Below are positions 36,804 to 44,897 of a DNA stretch of 64,000 nt, piece by piece. Made by a program: the position numbers and the translations under genes. The notes under the pieces were generated by a model that was not told where the DNA came from, made no database searches, and saw nothing but the letters and a program-made list of their open reading frames with translations. Numbering within the stretch: position 1 is the stretch's first letter; every line of letters starts with the position of its first letter. Source of the stretch: Cloacimonetes bacterium UBA5210 (GTDB taxonomy: Bacteria > Cloacimonadota > Cloacimonadia > Cloacimonadales > Cloacimonadaceae); contig DHVK01000036.1 in assembly GCA_002412625.1 (NCBI GenBank), forward strand, positions 140,200 through 204,199, written 5' to 3'.

Positions 36804-37154
36804 ATGAAGACGAGAACCATGATCTTGGCCGGTATCATGCTGCTGCTCAGCTTGGCGCTATTTGCCAAGAGCGCGCAAAACCTGCTTAGTTTCGATATAA
36901 GCCCAAATCCCATGGACAGTGCTTGCGAAATCTCTGTAGAGTTTGTAGATTCAACTGCGATCACGCTGGTCATAATGAACGAGCGTGGGCAAACTGTGAA
37001 GACTATTTACAGCGGGCCTGTACATAAAAATGCTACTTTCAAATGGGAGCGGGATGATGCTGCCGGTAACTGGGTTCCTTCCGGAACTTACTTAGCTGTA
37101 ATTAATTACCAAAGCAGATACACTTCCACCAAGAAGACCCTGATATTGAAGTAG
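36804..37154 (+). CDS. Small secreted protein consisting of a sorting-type domain
   Basis: A 116-residue protein with a signal peptide (about 1-21) and nothing else but a FlgD-like Ig domain. It has SPNPM at about residue 36, MNERGQTVKTIY, a WERDDAAGNWVPSGTYL segment and a KTLILK end. These same elements form the C-terminal tails of the large exported proteins in this window. A free-standing copy could be a decoy, a structural subunit or a chaperone-like partner. It lies 21 bp before the MlaE-like gene. GAGAGGA precedes the ATG. Confidence 0.7.
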   Translation: MKTRTMILAGIMLLLSLALFAKSAQNLLSFDISPNPMDSACEISVEFVDSTAITLVIMNERGQTVKTIYSGPVHKNATFKWERDDAAGNWVPSGTYLAVINYQSRYTSTKKTLILK

Positions 37155-37175
37155 TCCCGTAACATTAAAGCATCA

Positions 37176-37940
37176 ATGACCACTTTACGCGAAAAAAAGT
37201 CCGCAAAGGGCTTTTTTTTGTTTTGCTCCCTAACCTTGGATGAGGTTCTGCGCATCCGCTCCAATCGCCATGTAAGTTCCATGGTGATTCTGCGGCAAAT
37301 CCTGTTCACTGGATATGAAGCGCTGCCGCTCATCAGCTTTCTGGCTTTGGCGATCGGGGGCTTAGTGATTTTGCAGGGCACAAATCTACTGGCCGAATTC
37401 GGACAGGGGATCTGGGTACACATCGTGCTGGTAACGGTGGTGGTGAATGAGCTTTCCGGCATCCTGACCGCTTTGGTCGTTGTAGCCCGCAGCGGCACAG
37501 CGATCTCTACCGAACTGGGCAACATGCGTGTGCGCCGGGAGATAGATCTGATCGAATCCTTCGGCATATCGCCAATCGGCTATCTGGTGCTCTCCCGCAT
37601 TATCGGGGTAGTGGTGGCGATGGTGATCTTGGTATTATATTTCAACTTCGTGGCAATTCTGGGCGGTTGGCTATTCTCCCGCTTGTTTAATCACCTGGAG
37701 TTTCAGGCCTTTATGAGCGATTTCCTTTCTGTATTGAAGCTCTCGCATGTGCTTTCCAGCTTGCTCAAATCCATTGCCTTCGGAATCATCGTTTCCACGC
37801 TTTCCACCTATCACGGCATGAGCGTAGGCCATGCCAGCACCGAAGTTCCTCAACGCACCATCCGCGCAGTGGTGAGCTCCATCTTTGTGGTGATCCTCGC
37901 CGACATGCTGATTACCTGGCTATTCTGGGTCTTTAGATGA
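37176..37940 (+). CDS. MlaE-like ABC permease
   Basis: A 254-residue membrane protein of the MlaE family (lipid ABC transporter permease) with about five membrane helices. The characteristic segment is VVVARSGTAISTELGNMRVRREIDLIESFGISP (positions given by residues about 104-136). It is expected to work with an MCE protein (possibly the one at 18269) and an ATPase. The following gene overlaps its end by 4 bases (ATGA) and occupies the MlaF position. The ribosome-binding site before its ATG is weak. Confidence 0.85.
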   Translation: MTTLREKKSAKGFFLFCSLTLDEVLRIRSNRHVSSMVILRQILFTGYEALPLISFLALAIGGLVILQGTNLLAEFGQGIWVHIVLVTVVVNELSGILTALVVVARSGTAISTELGNMRVRREIDLIESFGISPIGYLVLSRIIGVVVAMVILVLYFNFVAILGGWLFSRLFNHLEFQAFMSDFLSVLKLSHVLSSLLKSIAFGIIVSTLSTYHGMSVGHASTEVPQRTIRAVVSSIFVVILADMLITWLFWVFR

Positions 37941-38584
37941 TTGTAGAATTCATCGATGTCTGTAGCAAAGAAGGCTTGAACCGCCTTTCCCTGAAGCTGG
38001 AGCTCAACGGTGTGATCCAGCTGTATGACCCCAGCGAAAACCTGTCCCGCGCCATCTTGAACGCGATTGTGGGCTTGGATGAGATCCATGAGGGGCAGAT
38101 TCTGATAGATGGCACAGAACTCGGGGACTTCTTGCAGAAAGGCCCGCAAATCCGCAGTTTCGGCTATGTGTTCGACGAAGGCATCATGCTCGCCAATCTC
38201 TCGCTGAAGGAGAACCTGATGCTCCCGCTCAGATGGCTGAACCCAAATCTGGCAGAATCCGAAACAGTGAATCTGATCAACTCGTGGATGAAGACATTCA
38301 GTCTGGATATGGATCTCACTCAGCGCCCGGTGCGCTATCATGCCGGAGAGCTGAAGATGTTGAGCTTCGTGCGTACCCTGATGATTGCTCCAAAGTGTTT
38401 ACTCATCGACGATCCTTACTATATGCTGAACAAACCGGAGCGGGATAATCTGTTCAAAACGCTCAGCAAGCTCAAGGCTTCTTATCCGATGCTGATTGCC
38501 AGTTTGGATGACGACTTTGGGCAGGGCTTTGCCGACAGCGTGATCGATCTGAGCGGCCTGATGCAACATTATTCACCGGCGTGA
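37937..38584 (+). CDS. Degenerate ABC ATPase-like protein (MlaF position)
   Basis: A 215-residue protein aligned end to end with ABC nucleotide-binding subunits, from MIVEFIDVCSKEG through GQILIDG to CLLIDDP. The motif residues are gone. Walker A GPSGSGKST is replaced by DPSENLSRA, with no Lys. LSGGQ reads YHAGELK, the Walker B Glu is Asp, and the H-loop His is Leu (ASLDD). The frame is intact and coupled to the MlaE-like gene. So it is a maintained pseudo-ATPase rather than a fresh pseudogene. It may be a structural subunit or regulator of the permease. Confidence 0.75.
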   Translation: MIVEFIDVCSKEGLNRLSLKLELNGVIQLYDPSENLSRAILNAIVGLDEIHEGQILIDGTELGDFLQKGPQIRSFGYVFDEGIMLANLSLKENLMLPLRWLNPNLAESETVNLINSWMKTFSLDMDLTQRPVRYHAGELKMLSFVRTLMIAPKCLLIDDPYYMLNKPERDNLFKTLSKLKASYPMLIASLDDDFGQGFADSVIDLSGLMQHYSPA

Positions 38585-38733
38585 TGCCTCTTGCCCCCCG
38601 ATCCATGTGCTAATCATAAGCTCAAAGCTTTGTCAGCGATGCGCTTAGGACAAAGCAAAGCTTGAAGCAAACACGACTTCTGTAATAGGCATCAGCCGTT
38701 TGTTCTTAGCAAATGCTCGCCACACTTAATGCG

Positions 38734-39459
38734 CTAAAACCTTCGGTAGAGCGATGCCACATTCCCGATCAGCGTGAGATCATTATGATCTTCCGGTTTC
38801 ACCAGGATGGGCTTGTATTCCTCATTGATGGGCAAGAGCACGACGGTCTGGGTCTTGTTGTCCACGGTCATCATCTTCAGCGTAATCGCGCCATCGATGC
38901 GCACGGCGCAGATCTTCCCGGAGAGCTTTTGCCAATCGCTGCATTGATTGATCACCACGATGTCGTCGTGATGCAGTGAAGGCTCCATGCTGTGTCCGTT
39001 TACTCTCAGGCTGATGAAATTCCCGGGGTTGCCTTTGATCTGGCCGCGGCGTATAGAAATCGTATCGGCATGAGGAAGGATGCTTTCCACCGGAGGGCCA
39101 GCGGCAATCTCACCTTCGACCGGGACGTCGATCACGGCGGAATCCACCAGATCCATCTTGGCTTTAGCGATTTCTTCCAAGCTTTTGTTCAGCATCGTTT
39201 GCAGGGTTTCCCAGCCTTTATTCTTGCTCTCCACGATGCCTATCTTGCTATCGGAGAACATGTTGCCTTCGCCAGTGATCAGCCAGTGCAAATCCACGCC
39301 ATACATCTTCCACAATTGCTGCATGTTGTCCAGGGAAGGGTTGATCTTGCCGCTTTCCATTTGCGATATCGCAGAGGGGTTCAGCTTGAGCTCTTTGGCG
39401 ACCTCAATCTGTTTCTTCTTCAGGGCTTTGCGCAAATCACGTAATCTTTCTCCAACCAT
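38734..39459 (-). CDS. LexA/CI-like repressor with S24 peptidase domain
   Basis: A 241-residue regulator. An N-terminal Cro/C1 helix-turn-helix (about 5-60, with VAKELKLNPSAISQMESGK) is joined to a LexA-like autopeptidase domain. The cleavage site candidate is Ala-Gly in EIAAGPP (about 120). Nucleophile Ser is in NGHSMEP (about 154) and general-base Lys in ITLKMM (about 191). Such proteins repress target genes until self-cleavage is triggered by DNA damage. There are no phage genes nearby. AGGAG precedes the ATG, and a promoter with a palindrome lies just upstream. Confidence 0.88.
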   Translation of the reverse strand: MVGERLRDLRKALKKKQIEVAKELKLNPSAISQMESGKINPSLDNMQQLWKMYGVDLHWLITGEGNMFSDSKIGIVESKNKGWETLQTMLNKSLEEIAKAKMDLVDSAVIDVPVEGEIAAGPPVESILPHADTISIRRGQIKGNPGNFISLRVNGHSMEPSLHHDDIVVINQCSDWQKLSGKICAVRIDGAITLKMMTVDNKTQTVVLLPINEEYKPILVKPEDHNDLTLIGNVASLYRRF

Positions 39460-39494
39460 AGCTTCACTCCTATATCTGATTTATCTTGCTAAAT

Positions 39495-39507
39495 CATAAG
39501 TTTTATG
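39495..39507. promoter_or_regulatory. Candidate operator palindrome
   Basis: CATAA-GTT-TTATG, an exact 5-3-5 inverted repeat, between the -10 box and the start of the LexA/CI-like gene. Self-repression is inferred. Confidence 0.4.
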
Positions 39508-39512
39508 AACCA

Positions 39513-39540
39513 ACTATGTTAGCTATGCTTATTATGTCAA
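39513..39540 (-). promoter_or_regulatory. Promoter of the LexA/CI-like gene
   Basis: On the minus strand TTGACA (39535-39540), a 16-base spacer, then CATAGT (39513-39518). The spacer contains AGCATAGCTAA-type repeats that could also bind the repressor. Confidence 0.6.
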
Positions 39541-39883
39541 GCATAATCTTCAAGATTACTACGCGCTAGCTAATGTCCACCTGGATAATGGGGTATCTGA
39601 CTCATACAGAGCCGCATCTGCCGCATGATCAGGGATTCCGGGAAGCTTTGCCGATAGCCGCGGTAAGGAACGCCCAGAATCCACTCCAAACCGGCTCGAT
39701 GGTTGATTTGTTACCTCGGCTTCAGGCAGATATCAAGCTGTTATTCTCGGGTGAAGACAGCATAATAAGGGCTTGAAATCAGCTTTGTGAAGGCAGAATA
39801 AATCTGGCATCGCGTCAGAGTCTGAAAAGGGTGAAGGCAATGCAGCAGATAATCCGGCTATCAGAATCGGGAATTGCAGCCGG
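39541..39883. other. Intergenic region between repressor and epimerase genes
   Basis: About 340 bp with palindromic repeat copy C near its middle and no recognisable gene. Confidence 0.4.
39725..39786. repeat. Dispersed palindromic repeat, copy C
   Basis: GCTGTTATT at 39737, ATAAGGGCTT at 39765 (28 bases apart), and an 11-base period in GCATAATAAGG / GCTTGAAATCA / GCTT. The arms are inverted copies with about three mismatches in 20. Confidence 0.75.
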
Positions 39884-39885
39884 AT

Positions 39886-39920
39886 AAAATGAAGGGATGC
39901 CGGCGCAAGGCAAGCATCCC
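39886..39920 (-). terminator. Terminator of the kor operon
   Basis: On the minus strand GGGATGC/GCATCCC (39894-39900 with 39914-39920) is followed by TTCATTTTAT, 25 bases past the epimerase stop. Confidence 0.7.
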
Positions 39921-39945
39921 GATATTTGGTTTGGGTATTGGAGTA

Positions 39946-40347
39946 TTAGTGTTTTTCTTTACACAGCTCGATCAGTACTCCACCGGTGGATTTGGGGTGC
40001 AAAAAGGCGATCTCAGCGCCATGTGCTCCCGGGCGGGGTTCTTTGTCGATCAGGCGAATGCCTTCTTCCTGAGAGAGTTTTAGCGCTTCAGGGAGGTCTT
40101 CCACGGCAAAGGCGAGGTGCTGGATGCCTTCGCCCTTTTTCTCGATGAATTTGGCAATCGGGCTTTCATCTGATGTGGGTGCCAGCAGTTCAATTCTGGT
40201 ATCACCCACCGGGAAAAATGCCACTTTGACCATCTGGGAAGGTACTTCTTCTATCGCTTCCAGGGTAAGCCCCAGCTTTTGGTAGAAGGCAATGCCCTCT
40301 TCCAGGTTTTTCACGGCGATTCCGATGTGGCTGATGTGCTTTATCAT
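39946..40347 (-). CDS. mce: Methylmalonyl-CoA epimerase
   Basis: Interconverts (R)- and (S)-methylmalonyl-CoA between succinyl-CoA and propionyl-CoA. It is a 133-residue vicinal-oxygen-chelate fold protein. Metal ligands are His in HISHIGIAVKN, His in GIQHLAFAVED, and Glu near the end in GVLIELC. Length and motifs agree with the family. It ends the kor operon, 9 bp after korC, linking 2-oxoglutarate oxidation to propionate metabolism. Confidence 0.92.
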   Translation of the reverse strand: MIKHISHIGIAVKNLEEGIAFYQKLGLTLEAIEEVPSQMVKVAFFPVGDTRIELLAPTSDESPIAKFIEKKGEGIQHLAFAVEDLPEALKLSQEEGIRLIDKEPRPGAHGAEIAFLHPKSTGGVLIELCKEKH

Positions 40348-40356
40348 GGGAATCTC

Positions 40357-40902
40357 CTATTTGGCATATTCGCTGGCCAGTTTGTAGCCAAGCTTCAGCG
40401 CTTTGATGTTCAGATCCACAAAGGCCGGTTTCACGCTTTCACGCAGTGAAGTCTCCAGGGCGCTTTCGCTAACGATGCCGGTTACTTTCACCAGAAAAGC
40501 CAGAGACAGCACGTTTGTGGAAATCGAACTACCAAGCTGGTCCTGAGCTATCTGGGTAAAGGGGAGCTCAAATGTGTTATCGGCAGCCAGCGCCAGGTTT
40601 TTCACATGGGTGGTGTCGATAATCAGGATTCCGGTATCGCGCAGGTCAAAGAGGTACTTATCGCAGGCTTCCTGGGTGAGCGCGAGCAGGCAGTTGAAGT
40701 TTGTGGCTTCGGGGAAGAATATCTCGCGATCACTGATGATCACATCAGCGCGAGAGTATCCCCCACGGGATTCCGGACCGTAACTTTGGGTCTGAGTAAC
40801 CTTATGTTTATCAATCACAGCGGCACGGGCAAGGATGATTCCGGCAAGAATCAGCCCCTGTCCTCCGCTTCCGGAGAGACGTATTTCGTAGCTCTTGTTC
40901 AT
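40357..40902 (-). CDS. korC: 2-oxoacid:ferredoxin oxidoreductase gamma subunit
   Basis: A 181-residue gamma subunit with the N-terminal GSGGQGLILAG loop and the SYGPESRGG motif typical of the family. It completes the enzyme that oxidises a 2-oxoacid with CoA to acyl-CoA, reducing ferredoxin. 2-Oxoglutarate is the likely substrate, given the four-subunit order and the epimerase neighbour. It overlaps korB by four bases. Confidence 0.9.
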   Translation of the reverse strand: MNKSYEIRLSGSGGQGLILAGIILARAAVIDKHKVTQTQSYGPESRGGYSRADVIISDREIFFPEATNFNCLLALTQEACDKYLFDLRDTGILIIDTTHVKNLALAADNTFELPFTQIAQDQLGSSISTNVLSLAFLVKVTGIVSESALETSLRESVKPAFVDLNIKALKLGYKLASEYAK

Positions 40903-41741
40903 TTTCCATCCTCCTTATTGGCGAGTCTGGAAACCAGTTCGGCATAGGCATTGCAATACTCGGGTTTGATGTCCTTGCGCAAAATTCCACGGATAATCTT
41001 GCCCTGCACCTTCTCCGGAGGAAGCTTATCCACCGCAGTGAAGGGGATGGAGTTGTCGCGGAATTCCTTCATCATCTGAGGAGCGCCACCCTTTTTGTTT
41101 AGGCGTCCGTAGATCACCGGGCAGGCGGACACGACTTCGATCAGGGAAAATCCGGGATGCTCGATGGCAGCCTGGAAATAGTTTTGCATTTCCTGTACGT
41201 GGAAGGCGGTTGTTCGGGCCACAAAAGTTGCTCCGGCACCCATGGCGAGATCGCAGACATTGAATTCGGGTTCGATGTTGCCATAGGGAGCGGTCGTAGC
41301 GATAGCTTCGTGCGGCGTGGTGGGAGAGCATTGTCCGCCGGTCATGCCGTAGATATTGTTGTTGATCAGGATCACACTCAGGTCGATGTTTCTGCGGGCG
41401 GCGTGGATCAAATGGTTGCCACCGATCGCCGTGCAGTCGCCATCTCCGGTAACCACGATAACTTTCATATGCGGTTTGTGCAGTTTCACGCCAGTAGCAT
41501 AGGCGATTGAGCGGCCGTGCAGAGTATGCAATGTATTCAGATCAATGTAGACCGGCATGCGGGAAGAGCAGCCGATTCCGGAAACCATTACGATGTCGTC
41601 CCGATCCAGGTTCATGGAGGCGATAGCGCGGATCACGGCGCCCAAAACGATGCCGTTGCTACATCCGGCGCACCAGACATGGGGGAATTTCTTGTCGTGA
41701 CGCAGATATTGATGCACTATTTTTTGCGGGATATTAGCCAT
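40899..41741 (-). CDS. korB: 2-oxoacid:ferredoxin oxidoreductase beta subunit
   Basis: A 280-residue thiamine-diphosphate-binding subunit. Visible are WCAGCSNGI, the TPP motif GDGDCTAIGGNHLIHAARRN (about residues 92-111) with NNNIYGMTGGQ, and the conserved CPVIYGRLNKK. The Cys residues bind part of the cluster. It starts one base after korA ends. Confidence 0.92.
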   Translation of the reverse strand: MANIPQKIVHQYLRHDKKFPHVWCAGCSNGIVLGAVIRAIASMNLDRDDIVMVSGIGCSSRMPVYIDLNTLHTLHGRSIAYATGVKLHKPHMKVIVVTGDGDCTAIGGNHLIHAARRNIDLSVILINNNIYGMTGGQCSPTTPHEAIATTAPYGNIEPEFNVCDLAMGAGATFVARTTAFHVQEMQNYFQAAIEHPGFSLIEVVSACPVIYGRLNKKGGAPQMMKEFRDNSIPFTAVDKLPPEKVQGKIIRGILRKDIKPEYCNAYAELVSRLANKEDGK

Positions 41742-41742
41742 C

Positions 41743-42981
41743 TCAGCTTACCTCCTTGATCTTGCGCAGGATGTCGTTCGGGGTGATCAATTGGCCATTA
41801 ACTCTTTGTATTGCCAATACATCACTATCGCTCTTGTCTTTGGTGAGCCTGCGGATTTCGTGGATTAGCTGGCCCTGGTTGAGCTCGGGCACGATCACAA
41901 TTTCTACATCGCGCAGCATTTTGCGTACGGCGTCATCCGGGAAGGGCCAGATCGTAAGCGGGCGCAAGAGCCCTACTTTGATGCCTTCATGGCTGGCCAT
42001 GGCGATGGCGGCTTTGGCAGCGCGGGCTGTGATGCCTGCGGCAAAGATGGCGATCCTGGCGTCGTCCATTTCGTGGCTTTCGATCTGCACCAGATCGCGG
42101 ATGTTATAGCTGATCTTTTTGCGCAGACGTTCCATCATTTCTCCCGCTTCGCCGGATTTGTTGGTCGGGAAACCGTGGGCATCGTGGGTCAGTCCGGTTA
42201 CATGAAAGCGATATCCTTCACCATAACTGGCAAGGGGCGAGAGGTACTTTTGGTTCTCGTCATAATGTTTATACCAGTGTGGGGGCACGGTGGGTTTGAT
42301 GCGGTTGATAACTCTTACATTGGCAAGATCGGGCAGGCGCACCGATTCCCGCATATGGCCGATGACCTCATCCATGAGCAGAATCACGCAGGTGCGGTAT
42401 TTTTCTGCCAGATTGACGGCGCGGATAGTGAGCTCGTAGCTCTCTTTCACGCTATCGGGATAGAGCACGATGGCGGGAGAATCGCCGTGAGAGCCCCATT
42501 TGGCCTGCATAATATCGCCTTGGGCGGGGCTGGTGGGCATGCCGGTTGAGGGCCCTAAGCGCTGAACGTTTACCACTACGCACGGGGTTTCGGTGATCTT
42601 GGCAAACCCGATGCCTTCCTGCATCAGGGAAAAGCCCGGACCGCTCGTCGCAGTGAGGGATTTTGCCCCTGCCAGGGAAGCTCCGGTGATGGCGCAGATG
42701 GAGGCAATTTCGTCTTCCATCTGAATGAATACACCGCCACGCTTGGGCAGTTCGGCAGCCAGGATTTCGGCGACCTCGGTGGATGGTGTAATGGGGTAAC
42801 CGGCAAAGAAGTTTACGCCGGCATCCAAGGCACCGTAAGCCACTGCTTCATTACCCTGCATGATGATGGTCTTGCGTTCGCGGGTAGTTTGCAGTTCCTG
42901 CAGTTTTGATTCCTGTTTTGGGCTAGCTTCAGCCTTAACTGTTTTGGGTTTGGTGGCTTTGCTTGTTTCTTTCTTCAGCAT
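41743..42981 (-). CDS. korA: 2-oxoacid:ferredoxin oxidoreductase alpha subunit
   Basis: A 412-residue alpha subunit with the substrate loop GYPITPSTEVAEIL, EDEIASICAITGASLAGAKSLT-type core and GLLRPLTIWPFP near the end. An N-terminal extension of about 38 residues, rich in Lys, Glu and Thr, precedes the core. It begins at an ATG overlapping the korD stop (TAATG), and a ribosome-binding site GAAGGAGAAG supports it. The extension is unusual and may be a flexible tail. Confidence 0.92.
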   Translation of the reverse strand: MLKKETSKATKPKTVKAEASPKQESKLQELQTTRERKTIIMQGNEAVAYGALDAGVNFFAGYPITPSTEVAEILAAELPKRGGVFIQMEDEIASICAITGASLAGAKSLTATSGPGFSLMQEGIGFAKITETPCVVVNVQRLGPSTGMPTSPAQGDIMQAKWGSHGDSPAIVLYPDSVKESYELTIRAVNLAEKYRTCVILLMDEVIGHMRESVRLPDLANVRVINRIKPTVPPHWYKHYDENQKYLSPLASYGEGYRFHVTGLTHDAHGFPTNKSGEAGEMMERLRKKISYNIRDLVQIESHEMDDARIAIFAAGITARAAKAAIAMASHEGIKVGLLRPLTIWPFPDDAVRKMLRDVEIVIVPELNQGQLIHEIRRLTKDKSDSDVLAIQRVNGQLITPNDILRKIKEVS

Positions 42982-43283
42982 TACTTCTCCTTCGCTCCGG
43001 TGATCGCAAAATCAGGGCAGAGGCGGTCACAGGTCTCGCAATGGATGCATTTTTCGGGAGCCTGTACATAAGGCGAACCATCGCTCTTGAGTCCCAGGCA
43101 GCCGGTAGGGCAAAAAGCTACGCAAATGCCGCATCTCTTGCACCAGTTATAATAGATCAGTACAGGGGAATCCTTCTCTCCGGGAGCTTTGACTTCAGTG
43201 GCTTCCACTTCCATCTTTTCCGGAGTGTCTTCCTCTTTGATGATCATGCCCATACGGTCTTTAATGACTTTGGTGGACATCAT
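42981..43283 (-). CDS. korD: 2-oxoacid:ferredoxin oxidoreductase delta (ferredoxin-like) subunit
   Basis: A 100-residue protein with two 4Fe-4S motifs: CKRCGICVAFCPTGC and CIHCETCDRLCP. It passes electrons from the active site to ferredoxin. The first 35 residues form an acidic, unstructured lead. It precedes korA with an overlapping stop and start. Confidence 0.9.
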   Translation of the reverse strand: MMSTKVIKDRMGMIIKEEDTPEKMEVEATEVKAPGEKDSPVLIYYNWCKRCGICVAFCPTGCLGLKSDGSPYVQAPEKCIHCETCDRLCPDFAITGAKEK

Positions 43284-43309
43284 TCCTCCAGTATATGTAT
43301 GTGTTTATG

Positions 43310-44524
43310 TTACTTAGCGAGTTTGCTTTTGAAGAAGTCGCCCATGCGTTTTGCGCCTTCTTCATTCTTTTCCAGAGTTTCGTAGCTGAAGTTCAGGCGC
43401 ATACTGTTTTTGCCGCCACCATCGCAGAAGAAGGATGTTCCGGCCACATAAGCCACCTTCGCATCTTTGATGCAATCCAGCAGGAGAGCGTTTGTGTCGA
43501 TGTGCTTGGGTGCGTAGGCCATCATGAAGAGACCGCCTTCCGGCTTGGTCCAGCTGATTTCCTCAGGCATATAGTTGTCCAGTGCCTGCAGGAAGCCTTT
43601 TTGCTTCACGGAATACATCTTGCGGATGTCTTCGATCTTGGGATCCAGTAAGCCCTTTTCGATGTAACGGGCAGCGATTCTCTGGGTGAAGGGAGGAGTG
43701 CAAAGATCCGTGGCTTGCTTGCCGACAACGATCTTGTCCAGCACATCCGGATGCCCCACAACCCAACCGATGCGGAAACCGGGGCAGAAGATCTTGGAGA
43801 AAGTGCCCAGCATGATCACATGGCCGGTGCCATCCAGTTCATACATGGTCTTTTGGGTCTCGCCTTCATAGCGGAGTTCCCGATAAGGGCTGTCTTCCAG
43901 AATCATGACGTCATACTTGTGGGCCAGGGCGATGATCTCTTTCCTGCGGCCCTCGGTCATGGTGACGCCGGCAGGGTTTTGGAAATCCGGGATCAAATAG
44001 ATAAACTTGGGCTTTTTGCCCATATCCTGCAGTTTCTTGAGTTCGGCTTCCATTACAACCGGGTCTTCACCCTCTTCGTCCATTGGGATGCCGATCATCT
44101 GAGCACCGTAGGAATTGAACGCTGACAGCCCGCCCAAATATGAAGGCAAGCCTACTATCACATAGTCTCCGCGGTCGATAAACATCTTGGCAATCAGGTC
44201 CAAAGCCTGTTGTGAAGCGGTGGTGATGATAACGTTTTCCACGCTCACATCCACACCCTGCTTCTTGTAGCGATCTGCCAGAAGAGTGCGCAGCAGCAGA
44301 TCACCCTCGGTGGGGCCGTATTGCAGAGCGGAAGAGGCTTCAGTATCCATTACTTCCATCATTATGGTCTTCAAATCTTCTACCGGGAAGGTCAGCGGGC
44401 TGGGGAAACCACCGCTGAACGAGATCAAACCGGGAGTACCGAGATACTTCAGCAGCTCACGGATAGCCGAGCGTTTCATCCCCTTAATGTTGGTGGATAA
44501 TACATCTTGCAGGTTGGTGATCAT
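43310..44524 (-). CDS. PLP-dependent aminotransferase (2-aminoadipate/aromatic type)
   Basis: A 404-residue class I/II aminotransferase of the LysN/MocR-catalytic-domain group. It has SFSGGFPSPLTFP at the N-terminus, PDFQNPAG in the middle, and the PLP Lys in GTFSKIFCPGFRIGW (about residue 238). The last Arg of MRLNFS binds the substrate carboxylate. Placed ahead of korDABC, it probably supplies 2-oxoglutarate or another 2-oxoacid from amino acids. The specificity cannot be read from the sequence. Confidence 0.85.
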   Translation of the reverse strand: MITNLQDVLSTNIKGMKRSAIRELLKYLGTPGLISFSGGFPSPLTFPVEDLKTIMMEVMDTEASSALQYGPTEGDLLLRTLLADRYKKQGVDVSVENVIITTASQQALDLIAKMFIDRGDYVIVGLPSYLGGLSAFNSYGAQMIGIPMDEEGEDPVVMEAELKKLQDMGKKPKFIYLIPDFQNPAGVTMTEGRRKEIIALAHKYDVMILEDSPYRELRYEGETQKTMYELDGTGHVIMLGTFSKIFCPGFRIGWVVGHPDVLDKIVVGKQATDLCTPPFTQRIAARYIEKGLLDPKIEDIRKMYSVKQKGFLQALDNYMPEEISWTKPEGGLFMMAYAPKHIDTNALLLDCIKDAKVAYVAGTSFFCDGGGKNSMRLNFSYETLEKNEEGAKRMGDFFKSKLAK

Positions 44525-44551
44525 GATGATCCTCCATGTTATATTTTATTG

Positions 44552-44842
44552 TTATTTCTCTTCGTAAACCAGCACTTTTTTGTTGTTCTTGCGCCAGGCT
44601 CTGTAAGCTTCTTTGATTTCAAGCTCCCAGACAATGCGTTTGTCAACATCTTCAAAGGTGACAATGTCGATATAAAAAGTGCGCTTATTCTTGCCTATAA
44701 AGCTCTTTTTGGGGAACTCCACCACGATCTCGCCCTCTATACCCAGTATGGTTACTTCATTCAGGAATACGCCTTCAGCAATCTCAAGGATCGCCCGCGC
44801 TTCTACGCTGCCCGTTTGTACATCACGAAAGTGGATATTCAT
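44552..44842 (-). CDS. SpoVG-like small protein
   Basis: A 96-residue protein. The run EARAILEIAEGVFLNEVTI, a central VEFPKKSF and a terminal helix AYRAW resemble SpoVG in layout (beta strands, then Pro-Lys/Ser, then helix). SpoVG-family proteins bind nucleic acids and modulate gene expression. The similarity is weak and the call is tentative. It is the first gene of the aminotransferase-kor operon, 27 bp before the aminotransferase, with a good promoter upstream. Confidence 0.5.
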   Translation of the reverse strand: MNIHFRDVQTGSVEARAILEIAEGVFLNEVTILGIEGEIVVEFPKKSFIGKNKRTFYIDIVTFEDVDKRIVWELEIKEAYRAWRKNNKKVLVYEEK

Positions 44843-44869
44843 ATATTCTCCAGATTAATCATAGAACCC

Positions 44870-44897
44870 CCTATAAATCTTTAGCTTTAATGGTCAA
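44870..44897 (-). promoter_or_regulatory. Promoter of the SpoVG-like/kor operon
   Basis: On the minus strand TTGACC (44892-44897), a 16-base spacer, then TATAGG (44870-44875), 28 bases before the start codon. Confidence 0.6.

Noticed and set aside
37937..38584. Simple pseudogene of an ABC ATPase
   Set aside because: The frame is intact over the full length and coupled to the permease gene, so loss of motifs looks selected rather than random decay.
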